From Trema orientale (taxonomy: Eukaryota; Streptophyta; Magnoliopsida; Rosales; Cannabaceae): a stretch of DNA of 64,000 bases. The position numbers and the translations under genes were made by a program. Under the pieces are notes generated by a model, which searched no databases, was not told the DNA's origin, and saw only the letters and a list, made by a program, of their open reading frames with translations. Location of the stretch: contig JXTC01000327.1 of assembly GCA_002914845.1 (NCBI GenBank), forward strand, positions 30,830 to 94,829. The letters run 5' to 3'. Positions within the stretch are counted from its first letter, which is position 1; each line of letters begins with the position of its first letter. Positions 46,477-59,069 of this stretch are shown here, piece after piece.

Positions 46477-49390
46477 CAACTATCCCACTACTTTCAGATT
46501 GTTCGGTACTGTTAGTATCGTCTTCTTCTTGTGGTTTGATCAGTCCCAGAATATTTTCACGGATGATACCAAGTTCGTCTGCATAAAGAGGATGAATTCC
46601 ACACTGTCTAATTTCGCAGCCTCTAAGGCGTTCATTGTTCTCGTCAACACACCACATCGCAAAATTGATATCAAAATCAAATCGATGCCCTGATCTGTCC
46701 TCCGTTCCGAGGGTGTTGGAATCTTGACCGTACAGATACCATCGAAATTTGTGATTTATATTGAAACTCATCTTGTCACGATCGCCGTCCATACTGCCAT
46801 AGAAACAACCACGTCGATCATTTGGGAAACAATGCCACGCCGAATGACAAGTACTGTCGCGAATGCCATTACAGATTCGACATTGAAGTTTGACATATCG
46901 TCGTTCGAAACAATGGTTGTTCTGAAACTCCACAACTGCACATACGACAAAACCCAACAGGTTGGGTTCAAGCCAATTTGAAGGAAGTGTGATGCATGTA
47001 TGTGGTGCCCGACGCTCAATGTTTGAGAGCCAATGTGGAACTTCGTTTCCCAAATAAAATGCACCAACTTGATCTTCTTCATTAATGAATGCCTGTTGCA
47101 CATGATATGAGATTCGATCGTCAATAAATAATTGTCACTACCTAATCATGATGAAAATTTTTTACAATGCTTAGAACAATAGAGGAAAAAAAAAAAACTC
47201 CTTTTAAAGTTACGCACAAAGAAATTTAGGATAAATATTATATATCTAAACATATTTTTTCAAACAAGTTACTATTAATCATATCTATCATTTCGTTCCT
47301 ATCATGCCTTGTGTCTTATCGTGCCAATACAATATGGTTAGTCTTGTCGTCTCGTCCAGGCATAGTACTATAGTGTCATGTTGTGCCCAGCTCTCAACTT
47401 GTCAGCCCATTTTGACACTACTAATTAATAAGACCACTTGTATTTGTAATTGTTTTTTATTTAATAAATGGATGTGTACGCAGTTGGTTTATATAATTCA
47501 AATCTTCGTGTTTTTAGCATTTTTTTTTACATATTATTCAATTGAGTAGTGAATAAATGTTTTGAATACAATTTAGTTGGCAATGAGCACTAATACTACA
47601 ACAAATAGGCAATAGAACGAGGACACCTAAAGCGGTGACTATTAGCTCGCACCAAAAGCGGTGACAAATTCAGTAGTAGCGGCGATTACTAAAAGTCGCC
47701 ACTTTAAATATTACACTGTTAATGCACGCTAATAATTCCCACTAAAAACTACAAAGCGTTGTCGCCGCTTTAGATTTTCTTAATTTTTTTTAATTTTATT
47801 TAAATTCAATTGTCGTCGCTTTAGATTTACTTATTTTTTAATTTTATTTAAATTCAATTGTCGCCGCTTTAGATTTTCCTATTTTTTTAATTTTATTTGA
47901 ACTCTAAAGCGGGGACAATTGTCGCCGCTTTAGATTTTCTTATTTTTTTAATTTTATTCAGGCTTTAAAGCGGCGAGAATCGTTAATTATTTTTTTATTT
48001 TAAAATTTTTATTCCACCTAAAAAAGCTAAAGCGGGGACAATTACCGCTTTAAATATTTCTTGAAAATTTTGCAAACGCTAAATGAAGGATAAACAAATA
48101 AACATAAAAAAAATAAAACAACAAAAAAAGCATAAAAATGAAAACAAACATACAAAAAAAGACAAGCATTGATTTGCAAACCCGACATGAAGGATGAGCT
48201 AAGGTTAGATAAGTTAGACTTTTAAAAATTGACAAGAAGAGAAAAAGAATAGAAAATATTTGTAGAAATTTAGTTAACATAAACCAATTTATGTTCTTTA
48301 TGGTTAAAAGAAAAAAGTTTTGTGGGTATTTGTTGATAAGTGGTGACAACTAATTTGGTTAAGTTAGTTGGTATGTTACAACAGCAAGTTAGTTAAGAAT
48401 TAGTTAAGACAGCAGCTTAATTACTCTAACGAATTGTTGATGATATGTCAACTAAGTCATTGATTTTAGGATTAAAGTGTGAGGCTTTTATCTATATAAT
48501 AGGTGCTCTGTTTCACTATTGAAAACATATGGAAAACAGTATTGTTATTGAGAGCTGAAGTTATATCGCACATATTACAACATAAGTGATTTATCTATTT
48601 CATGTTGCAACATTGACTCTGTATTCTGTGAGCTGAGAGATTCGTAATTGCACTACTGAAAGGCTTGAGAGTAACTTTTAGTGAGAATCTTACTCCGTAA
48701 TTTGAGAGTACATGAGGGTATAATCTTCGTGGTTAATAGTGGATTCGAACAATGAAAAGTTTCCTACCTTAGATGTACAGTTTTCACATTAAAAACCGTA
48801 ACCAAATAAACTCATGTTGATTTCTCTCTTGCTCTGGTTTTTCTGCGCGTGTTCTTGGGTGATTGATTTCTTATTTTTTAAAATTTTATTTAAGCTCTAA
48901 AGCATTAGATTTTCTTATTTTCTTATTTTTTTAAATTTTATTTAAATTCCAATTGTCGCCGATTTAAATTTTCTTTTTTTTTAATTTTATTTAAACTCTA
49001 AAGCATTAGATTTTCTTATTTTCTTATTTTTTTTATTTTTATTTAAACTCTAAAGTGGTGACAGTTATTGTCGCTTTAGATTTTTCTATTTTTTTAAATT
49101 TTATTTAAACTCTAAAGCGGTATTATAAAATATTTTTAAAACTCTAAAGTGGCAACTATAGTCGCCGTTGTAAACATTTCGTGACCTGACCGCCAAAAAT
49201 ATATTTCTGAGGGAAAAAAACCTAAAGCGGGGACATGTGATCTAAAGTGGCGACAAATATCGCCGCTTCAAATGTTAAAACCTTTTAGATCTACAGCACT
49301 GGTTGATCTTCCTATTTCGTTTTTTTTTTTCTAACTTCACTCTCTTTCTATCTCTTTCTCTTACATTCTCTCACTCACTCACTCACTCAC

Positions 49391-49434
<44 letters not shown>

Positions 49435-52400
49435 ACTAACTCCGGCTGCCGCCTCCTTCTTCTCTGCCGCCTTCTGCCGCTCTCTCTCTCTCTCTTTCAC
49501 TAACTCCGGCTGCCGCCTCCTCCTTCTCTGCCGCCTTCNNNNNNNNNNNNNNNNNNNNNNNNNNNNNNNNNNNNNNNNNNNNNNNNNNNNNNNNNNNNNN
49601 NNNNNNNNNNNNNNNNNNNNNNNNNNNNNNNNNNNNNNNNNNNNNNNNNNNNNNNNNNNNNNNNNNNNNNNNNNNNNNNNNNNNNNNNNNNNNNNNNNNN
49701 NNNNNNNNNNNNNNNNNNNNNNNNNNNNNNNNNNNNNNNNNNNNNNNNNNNNNNNNNNNNNNNNNNNNNNNNNNNNNNNNNNNNNNNNNNNNNNNNNNNN
49801 NNNNNNNNNNNNNNNNNNNNNNNNNNNNNNNNNNNNNNNNNNNNNNNNNNNNNNNNNNNNNNNNNNNNNNNNNNNNNNNNNNNNNNNNNNNNNNNNNNNN
49901 NNNNNNNNNNNNNNNNNNNNNNNNNNNNNNNNNNNNNNNNNNNNNNNNNNNNNNNNNNNNNNNNNNNNNNNNNNNNNNNNNNNNNNNNNNNNNNNNNNNN
50001 NNNNNNNNNNNNNNNNNNNNNNNNNNNNNNNNNNNNNNNNNNNNNNNNNNNNNNNNNNNNNNNNNNNNNNNNNNNNNNNNNNNNNNNNNNNNNNNNNNNN
50101 NNNNNNNNNNNNNNNNNNNNNNNNNNNNNNNNNNNNNNNNNNNNNNNNNNNNNNNNNNNNNNNNNNNNNNNNNNNNNNNNNNNNNNNNNNNNNNNNNNNN
50201 NNNNNNNNNNNNNNNNNNNNNNNNNNNNNNNNNNNNNNNNNNNNNNNNNNNNNNNNNNNNNNNNNNNNNNNNNNNNNNNNNNNNNNNNNNNNNNNNNNNN
50301 NNNNNNNNNNNNNNNNNNNNNGAACTTATAGCGGCGACTCTAAAGCGGGAACATTGTCGCCACTCCAGATCTAAAGCAGTGACATTATCCTTTATAGCGG
50401 CGACATCTATATATCACATACAACACAAACTCAAAAACATAGTTACTTGCTAGGAAATATAGTAAGTATGAAGCTATCTAAACTAATAGCAAGAAAATTG
50501 AAGAAACATACGTACTGTTTTAAATTCTGACATTAAGGCGTTTTCCGGATCAAAGTGTTTAACCTTTGCATATGGCGCCCTTCCTTGGTTGTGCACCTTC
50601 TCATGCAATTCAAGGAAATTATAGAACAGAAATTTTCTGTTATTCGTGTCATTCCAACGTTGCGCGAGAGTCCTGCTTGAAATTGAAACAACTTCCAAAT
50701 CCGGTGGTACGTAAACTAGAAACATGTAATAGCAGCTTTTAGCAGCAATTAACACATTTATGTTGTAAACAACACTATCAATGTTTCTGTTGAACATCTC
50801 TGAAGTTGTACGTATACTTCACAAGTACTATATATATATATATATAGGAATTTAGGTGCTAGATACAAGCTATATGAAACCTAAGTAATACAATTTCTGA
50901 ACTCTAGATTAATGATGTTGAAACATTAGAAATCAACATATATAATTTTAATTGGGAAATATAATATAAGTTTAAATCATTGAAAAAGATGAAGTTGTCG
51001 CCTTTTCCGCAGTGATCAAACGTAATTGACCTGTACATAAGCCTGCTACCTAGCAGGGAGACCATGCAAGCGAAAAAAAACTTGATGTAATGCCAAAATG
51101 AATGCCATGAATTTTAGTACGTATATACAATTTAAGAAAAGTAATTTTCAGCATGAATCTTTTTATTTGTTTTTCAATTCTTTACTGGAGAGCTCAATAT
51201 AATATCATAAAAGATTTGTTAAATAATGTAATTTATATTTACCGACTTGGCTTTTAATTTGATTGAATTAGATAAAGCAAAAAAAATGTGTCAAATATTT
51301 AAGATTTAAATGTATATAATTTAACAATGCATCAAGTACATGACAAGTACTGGAATGTGCATGAAGCTCTTTTTACTTCAAGTTAAAATGTATTTTATGA
51401 TGGATATCTAATATGATTTTGTTTGAAAAAACAGAGAACCTTGCTGGGGAACTTTTATAAAAGTATAAAATTAAATTTTATAAAAGAAAAAAAGAAGAGA
51501 AAAAGAGAATGCTAAATACTTAATTAGCATATTCATGCAGAAATAAGGCTACAAAAATCAATAGCAATTGTTTACGTACACTTACGAGGGAAGCCAAAGG
51601 GAAACAACTGAGCACTTGGTTCATTGTCCTTTGTTTCTTGATCACCAACGAAACCATATTTTTTCGCATCTTTAAAAAATAGAGGGTGGATTCCGCATTT
51701 CTTCAAGATGCAATTTTCAAGAGGTTCATAGTTTTCATCTACACAAGAGAAATCAAATAAGGCCCCAGTGATGTTGTGGCGTGTCAGATTCTCTTCACCT
51801 TCATTTTTTGATTGAGAGCTTGACTCGGAGTCATCATCGTCAAAGAAATCAAGAATACAGTTGATTGCATCACAATCATGATCTTGCAAATAGAAATCCC
51901 AAGACAACATGCTTCCACTGTTTAGTATGAAATGGGCTTGGCATAGAAGTGTAAACTTCCGAATGTCAGAGTAATTGTCCTTAAAATCAACTACAGCACA
52001 TATAGCGAAACCCAAAATGGTATTAAGTATATTCATATCAAAATTGATCCTAATCGAAGATGTTTCAGATTGATAATGAAACCACTTTGGAATTTCATTT
52101 TCTTCACAGCAAACACCAAACTCCGCTTCAAGACATCCCTGTAGTAAGATAAATAGAAGTGTACTACTCATGATTAATATTGTTCAAACTTTACTCTAAA
52201 TTTAATAGATCCATCTCCACAAAAGTTTAGCTAGCAAAACAGAATAAAGACAAAGCAAGAAACATACTCTTCGAACTTTCGTTCGATGTTCAATTTCCTT
52301 ATGAAAAGATCTAATGTCTGCCTGATCCTCATCAATTTGAAGCCATTTGTTGTGCCTTCGTATTGTTAAGCAATTATAGAAAAGGAATTCTCGTCCACAA

Positions 52401-55400
52401 AGTTGAAAATTACTCGCACCTGATTGTGTGAGTTCAGCTCTCGAAATTGATAAAGTCTCCATTACTGGGCATTGTTTCTTAAATGGGAAATTAAATGGAA
52501 GGTCTTGTGGGAGTTGAAGCTTTGAAATAGGAACACGAAATTCTCGATAAAATTGTGGCTCTGCCCTAGGTTCTTTGAATCGTGAACGCTCAAATTTCGA
52601 TTGACCAATTTGAAAAGCGCTTAAACACTTGGAAAATCCTAACTTACACTGGTTGCATGGGATCAGCTTAGGTCCTTCCGGAATAAAAATCTGTATCCCA
52701 ATTAGATTTTTAATTGAAAAGGGAAGCTCTTCAATGGCAGTTCTTTCCAACTCGAGCCTGCTCAAATTTTCCATGGGCTCCAAGATTTCTGGAAATCTTG
52801 CCAATTTGAAACAACCAGAAAGAGAGAGATTCTCAAGAGATTTCAATTTACAAATGCTGGTAGGAAGCTTGACAAGCCTTACGCAATTTCTCATACAAAG
52901 TATTTGGAGATAAGAGAGGCGCTCAATCGATGTTGGTACTTCTTCTATTCTCGTCCCGCTCAAAACTACAGATATGATATTCACCGGAAGATCAGGAAAC
53001 TTTTCCACATGTGTGCAGCCCTCAAGATTGAGAGTTCTAAGCTTTTCGAGATATCGAAAATGAGAAGTAACTTCACGTAAACTGGTACAATATTCAAGAT
53101 ATACATATTCAAGATTCGGCGCTTGAGAGAGACTTCCCACATCAGTTAGGTTCTCAGAGTAACTAAGATCAATCTTTTTCAAGCTTGTAAGATGCTGTGC
53201 CAACAGAGAAACAATTAGAATAACTTATCATGTAGTACTTTGCGTACTACAGTCAATAACACAAGAAGATAATAGCATATACGAACCTTGACTATACTCC
53301 ATAGTTTCTTAAGCTTGCTATTAGGCATGATAAGTTCAACAAGAGACTGAGCACCAAATATTAGTGGCAAACTTTCTGAGGGGTACTCTTCCCAATGTAG
53401 ATATGCAAGCTTATTAGGAAGAGAATGAAGATCCTGAGAAAGGTTTATTTTGCATTTTTCTCTAACATTATGATTATATATTTTGAGTAATCTTAGATTA
53501 TACATACGTTTGAAGACATTTGGACTCAAGTACATCTCACTAATCTTAGACAAATCTAAGAATATTCCTTCAACTGCTGCGGTTCCCTGAGAATGAAAAC
53601 CAAAGTATAAATAACATGGATAGTAGAAAAATACGGCAAAACCTTTTTAGCGTGTGCGTTATGGGGAAGCTATGTTATAGCTACAGGAGGAGCCAAGATT
53701 TATATCTAATGGGGATTAGATTTACATTTATGTATTTTGTGGGGATTATTTCTATGTTTCATCTATTTTTAAGTGCAGGCTTTGCATACTAATTGAGTTA
53801 AAACTTTAGAAATATACCTAAATAATATTTGGTTTTATGTAAATTTTTAACAGGAAAATTAATTAGTCATTTTGCCCCCTCATATTTACTATCAATATGA
53901 ATTTATCCCCTCACTTTTGACTTTGTATTCAAGTGCCTTTTAGATGACAAATTTGTTCTTCGTTTGCCCCCTTAATTTTGATATAATATTCAAATGCCCC
54001 CTATAATGACAAAATTATTCTTCTTTTACCCCCTCACTTTTAATTTAGTATTCAAATGCTCTCTAAAATGGTAAAGTTGTTATTCTTTTACCTCCTGAAC
54101 TCTAACACTATTAGAAAATTGTTAATGGACAATTGCCAAATAATCGTTTTATTTTTTAAATAGCTAATAAATATCGTTTACTGTTTTTTTTTTATATTAG
54201 ACATTTCCAAAGAGTTAGTTTTTATGATTAAATAAATAAAATAAACAGAAAGAGGTAAAAGAAAAATAATTTTTTTAATAGTTATATATCCATATGTAAA
54301 ACATAAAATAGACAAAATAGAGCAATTTTTGTATTAATTCATTAGTGTCAAAATATTTTTAGAAGTTATGTTAAAAAAAAAAAGTATATTTTCATATTGT
54401 CAAAACTTAAAAGCTTAAACTTAAAAAACTAGTTTCAAATACTAACGGACCTTAAGAAAACCCTGTACATTTCAGTTAAAAGGTTTTGGACCTAGATATG
54501 AGTTCAAGACTTTTTAAAAGACATTTCTGGGACCAAAAAAAATTCTGACCGTTTGTTTTGAAGAAAAGCATATAAGCCATTTTGGCAAAAAAAGAAAAAC
54601 ACAATCCTAGACCTGTCCATTTTCTACTTGACAACAAAGTTCACAAATCATTTAAAAATAAAGTCAGCACAATACCCCCCAAAAAAAAGTCCTTTATAAG
54701 GTTTTTTTAAATAAAAAATGAGATTGAGGCTTGAAGTTATTTTATTTTGTTTAAAGATTTTGTCTTATGCCCCTTAATTAAGATCATGGCTCCTCCCCTC
54801 GACTCATCTATTTGTTTCACTGGAAGAAACTCTATCGTCAAGTAGTTATTTATATATTCATGCAATATTTTAAAGAGACCTCAATAATTTATTCAGAACT
54901 TACTGTATTATTTTCCAAGACATGACATACATCATGAGAGTGCCATAGCCTACTACGATTCCCAGGCTCTTTACCAACAATTGACTCTTCACGAATTACT
55001 TCTTGGCCCATTTTGTGTACCAAATCATGCATCCGGAGTTTGTTGTCTACTACAGTTAGGAGAGACTTATCAATGAGATCATCTATAACTGTAATTGCAC
55101 AATCTAGTATCCTTTCAACATAATCTTTGTAATTCCCTTCAAAGAAGCATGCAATATCAAGAAATATACTCTTCTGAATTTCATCTAATCCATCATAACT
55201 TATTCTCAACACATCTTGAATTTTTTTTTCAGGTAATTTTTCAAGTTTTTCTAGTGCATTTCTCCATATCTCTGTTCTCTTGCCACCAAAGAGAGAACCC
55301 AAAACTTTAAGAGCCAATGGAACACCTTTAGCATAGTTTACTACCATTTGTGATATCTCTACAACATTTGTCGTAGGCGAATTCCTTTTGAACGCGTACA

Positions 55401-55990
55401 AATGAAAGAGTTCCAAAGCTTCATCATAATTTAACCCCTCAACTTCATAGATTTGATCATCATCAACAAGATTTTTAAGTAATTTCTTGTCTCTAGTAGT
55501 TATAATGATCCGGCTACCAGGACCAAACATATCCTCAAGTGGGCTGTTATTAACTCCAGTTAAAAGTTCTAATTGATCAGAATCGTTTACATCATCAAGA
55601 ACAATAAGCACCTTTGTTCGTCGAAGTCTATCCTTAAAGGTTAATCCTTCCTGTTCTTCCCTCAATAATGCAGACTTAAGCTTTTCTTGTAAAAGATCAA
55701 TGTGCTTGCCTTTCTCCCAAATTTGTCCAATATTTTCAAGTAATTTGAAACCTTCAAACTGAGAAGAGAGTCGTTTAAAAATAATACTGGACAACGTTGT
55801 TTTGCCTATGCCACCCATTCCACAAATGCCGATTGTTCGAACATCTAGCGACCCAATCTGTAACATTAATTCGATTTTCTCAATGCGTTTAGGTATTCCA
55901 ATTAAGCTTTTGTAATCATCAGTCAATGTGTCAGTCTCCAACTTTTGTATGATATCTTTGACAATTGCCTCAATTAAATTGGCCTCAGAA
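46477..55990 (-). CDS. NB-ARC-LRR immune receptor of the TNL class, two post-LRR units; 5' (TIR) exon not found
   Basis: Intracellular pathogen sensor. Exons: 55990-54904 (NB-ARC), 53586-53287 and 53194-52268 (LRR), 52138-51586, 50799-50516, 47092-46477. All use GT-AG, phases are compatible, and about 1,256 codons stay open. Motifs: P-loop GMGGIGKTT; kinase-2 VLIVLDDVND (final D, TIR-class); GSRIIITTRD; GVPLALKVLG; FLDIACFFEG; MHDLVHKMGQEVIREES. LRR consensus runs from about 53190 to 52700. Then a C-JID-like unit occurs twice: FLFYNCL, then NEIPKWFHY...GFAICAVVDF...CGIHPLF; and FLFYNFL, then NEVPHWLSN...GFVVCAVVEF...CGIHPLY. The first exon starts in mid-codon, so a TIR exon is expected upstream, but none is visible. 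A last short exon ending near 46304 is possible. Whether it is expressed is unknown. A CACTA element lies in intron 5. Confidence 0.82.
48335..48870 (+). mobile_element. LTR-like segment inside the CACTA element
   Basis: Sequence of the kind seen in Copia LTRs (GTTAGTTAAGAATTAGTTAAG, a TATATAATAGGTGCTC promoter-like stretch, then TTTTTCTGCGCGTGTTC) sits between two clusters of the CACTA repeat. Clean TG...CA ends and a target duplication were not found, so a solo LTR is only suggested. Confidence 0.3.
49365..49538. repeat. (CACT)n/(CT)n microsatellite and tandem copy at the gap edge
   Basis: CACT repeats (about 49372-49395) run into (CT)n to 49430. Then a ~55-bp block ending TGCCGCCTTC occurs at about 49430-49482 and again at 49484-49538, directly against the Ns. 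The repeat probably caused the assembly break. Confidence 0.85.
49539..50321. other. Assembly gap (783 Ns)
   Basis: Unknown bases inside the CACTA element in NLR intron 5. The real length need not be 783. Confidence 1.
53684..54797. mobile_element. Possible DNA transposon in NLR intron 1
   Basis: Ends are inverted: GGAGGAGCCAAGATTT at the left (about 53686) and, read from the right, GGGGAGGAGCCATGATCT (about 54797). That gives a ~14-bp terminal repeat GGAGGAGCCAWGAT around 1.1 kb of AT-rich, non-coding DNA. No target duplication was settled. It contains the three-unit minisatellite below. Confidence 0.45.
53906..54093. repeat. Three-copy ~62-bp minisatellite
   Basis: Units begin CCCCTCACTTTTGA / CCCCCTTAATTTTGA / CCCCCTCACTTTTAA. 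Each contains TATTCAARTGC, a GATGACAAAttt or ATGACAAAatt stretch, and a final TTCTTC/TTTTA tail. Confidence 0.75.
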
Positions 55991-56572
55991 CTAGTATATT
56001 TGAAGTACAAAGAGTATTAGTTCATGGGATGAAGCATGATGAAATCACAATAACATAAATGTGCAAAAAATAGAAGCAATATCAACCAATAATTGAAAAA
56101 CAAAAATCAAGGTAGATGATCTCCACATTACTCATCATGTTGGATTGAGCTTCCAAGTTCAGCCGATAGAAACCCACTCAATGAAATTAGCTCTAAAGTC
56201 TTATAACTATATTCAGTGTATGCACGTTGGGATCAATAGGTAAAATCCTTCACTTAATATATGGTAGAAACTACATCCTATGTTCTTTTTTCAATTAAGT
56301 GTGACATTAATGAATATCCATTTTTTCTAAGTTTTGTAAAGTTGTATGTCATTTTATAATTGTAATAATTAGAGTTTAACACAATAGCCCTAAGTAAATA
56401 CGTGTCACTAAAGATCATTGATTTGCCATTGTATATCACCGATTTGCCAACTTTAATGTACTCAGAATAAATTAATCAAGGAGATGAAGTGTGTCTCGTC
56501 TCCAATCATTTCATTTATCATTAATCGGTATCATAGGGTGAGGTCTTCTCAAGGAGAAGACGGTATCAAAGG

Positions 56573-59068
56573 TGTCTTGTAAAAATGCAGAATTCTCTAA
56601 GGGCAAAGAGGTCTTTTTTCCATTTTCGAACTAAAATAAAAATTGAAAATCGAATTTGGGTTTAAATGAAAAGATTTCTAAAAGAAGAGACAAAACAGCA
56701 ATTTTGAGAGACAAAATTGAATAAATTCTCAAGTGAGGGACTCAAGTGCAAAACTCAGAGCCCAATAAATAGACGCCATGTGTCCCCTTGCTCCTTTCTT
56801 CTTCCTTTCTCTCTCCTCTCCCCCGACTCTTTCCTTCTCTCTCTTTGACAAATGCCGACGCCACCAGTTGACGACCCTCTGATTGATTTCGAGCTCCGCC
56901 ACCTATCCAGAACATCTCCTGTCCCTACAAACCCCCATCCTCAGCCAGAAGCTCATGGCCTATCGCCGCCTGTAGTGCCACCACCATCGAGGTGAGGTTC
57001 CGACCACTTTAGGCTATGAAACTTGTGTCGTTCAAATCGTGTCTTCACGAGCAATTATTGGGTGTGGGTCTTGTGCCTCCATTTTGCCTCGTTTGATTTT
57101 GACTATATTAAGTTTTTTTGTGTGTTAAACTTTGAGTAGCCGAATTTTGATCCAATTATTAGATCGTAAAATTAATGTCATATTTGTGATGTACCCCATG
57201 AAAATATAAAAAATAAGATATATTGACTATGTTTTGCGAACAGGCACGGAAGTCGAAATCGGACGGCTCTATTTTTGCCTCATTTTTTGTGTCACAGGTT
57301 GGGTTTTGGCTCAAGCCCGAATTGGTCAAGTTATATACCTACCTAATTTTGTTGCTAAGAATTTAATTATGGCGTCTATATTTCAATTTCAGGCTCTATT
57401 GGAAAAACGTCTCTAACACCACTGGGTCTTACCTAAAAGTGCTAGCTTGAAAGTACTTTTGGGCTCACGGACCACTACTTAAATACATATGATTTTCTCA
57501 AAGCATAGCCAATGTAGTACTTGGGGCGTTACAGTCTCCCCCCGTTAAAGTTCTAGCGTCTATGCTAGGGGGTCTATATTCAATAGCCCACATATAACCC
57601 CTATAGGTGGGGTCCACATTCACCACGATTCTGTCCCATGGCAGCCTTCCAAGACCCACGTAGGTATAGACTAGGTCAGCTCTGAATGCCAAATGTAATA
57701 CTACTGGGCCTCACCCAAAAGTGCTAGCTTGAGGGTACTTTTGGGCTTATAGACCATCACTTAAATACTTATGATCCTCCTAGAGCATACCTGATGTGGG
57801 ACTTGGGGTGTTACAACGTCATTTCAAAGTGAGCGATCGAGGGTTCGAAAATGACCTTCAACCCTTCGAAAGATCTTCAAATGACACTAAATACACTCCA
57901 TAATATCGTATCACTACCTGGTCGAGGTCGGAGATCTAATTATCTTGTTTTCTATTGTTTTTATAAAAATTGGAATATTTGGTGAAACGGTAGATTTTGT
58001 GAATTTTATGAAATTGAGTCGTTTTGAATAATTGATTTGGTGAATTGTGGACTACTCTGGATATTTTATATGTGGGTTTGTTCGGGTTTAATTTTCAGGT
58101 TTGGTTAAATTACAAGCGTTATGTTGCCGAATGTTTGAGAGCAAAAAATGAATTTTTAATTGAAAATCAGAGCACGTCAAGAATATTAAACCACTACATA
58201 GTTATTTTGAGACTCCTTATATTACACATATCATAGGATCACAAATGATATTTATCTTAGGCATCGCGGTGTTTAGTGGCCAAACTTGTAAACCTGCACA
58301 GGGTTTTGTTTTCTGACTATCCCTACTCAGTGTTTGTAGGTATTTGGTTCCCCTCTGGTTCAATTAGATTAGATAAATAGATGTCTCTTCAATTTTCTGG
58401 AATAGGTATCAAGTAGAGAGTATTTAATACATGTACGAGTTGCTCTACTTTCTTGATTAAATGATGAGAGCTCATAGGTTAGGTCGATTTATGTTATGTG
58501 CCATATGCCATTTTGATTTTGGCATTTGACTATGGTTTTGAATATGATTTTGAGTTTGGACTGGATCACAATTCTTTGACTATGGCGTGATCATGGATCC
58601 TCAACTATAAATCTGGTAGAAAACAAGCAGTCTTTAAAAAACAAATTTCAGAATAACTAACCATGCAAGTTTGTTTAGAACAAAATGATTTCCCTAAAAT
58701 GGTAATTGGGTAGTCTACTTGGTATTTTATGCTCACTTCCCTTACTTTCCTCTCTTTCAGGTAATTGTTTATTTGGCATAGTCATCTTGATGGCTAGACA
58801 AACTGCTTGACTTGTGCTTGCAATCTTATTCCTATTCCCTAGTTGGTATCTATACCTTGTATGTCCCTTTTCTTTATTTAATTACTTAGCCAAATTCTAT
58901 ATAATTGCTAAGAGGATGATGAGGGATTTACTTTTAATTGAGTATTTGAGGTATAAATGAGAAATATAGCTTAGTAGGGATTTACTTAGAATTACAGTTG
59001 ATTTCTTGTAAACAATTTTGGATATTCAACTTAAAGATTCTAAAATTCAATTATTTAACATTAATGGT
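56573..59068 (+). mobile_element. Gypsy-type LTR or LTR fragment
   Basis: Resembles the two Gypsy LTRs above in order of features: TGTCTTGTAAAAATGC start, a leader with CGAGCTCCGCC (56890), a TATTTTATATGTGGG stretch, ATAGGATCACAAATG followed by GGCATCGCGGTG (58235-58272), and CCTGCACAGGGTTTTG (58296). It is interrupted by a TRIM (57412-57815). No gag or pol follows; the sequence runs to a single N at 59069, so a right edge cannot be fixed. Confidence 0.5.
57412..57815 (-). mobile_element. TRIM (short non-coding LTR retrotransposon), complete
   Basis: 404 bp on the minus strand. The 5' LTR is 57815-57694 and the 3' LTR 57533-57412, each 122 bp, starting TGTAACRCCCCAAGTACTACA-like. Inside the 5' LTR lies a primer-binding site, TTTGGCATTCAGAGC (57693-57679); before the 3' LTR lies a polypurine tract, ACGGGGGGAGAC. 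The 5-bp target ACGTC occurs on both sides (57407-57411, 57816-57820). It has no coding capacity and must have been moved by another element's proteins. It is nested in the Gypsy-type LTR. Confidence 0.9.
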
Positions 59069-59069
59069 N

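Larger units (their letters stand above)
47594..50420. mobile_element. CACTA element in NLR intron 5 (left end intact, right end unclear)
   Basis: Starts TACTACAACAAATAGGCAAT next to TAA (47591-47593). Both sides carry dense subterminal repeats of AAAGCGGCGACAA and its reverse TTGTCGCCGCTTTAGA (47620-48055, 48890-49285, 50330-50405). These GC-rich 14-16-mers stand out from the AT-rich host. No transposase is visible, but 783 bases are Ns (49539-50321). The right terminus TTGTTGTAGTG expected near 50420 is missing. A copy of the same right end occurs at 59070-59254. Confidence 0.75.

Noticed and set aside
49303..49503. Small protein ORF at 49303-49503
   Set aside because: It is the (CACT)n/(CT)n microsatellite translated as Ser/Leu repeats beside the assembly gap.
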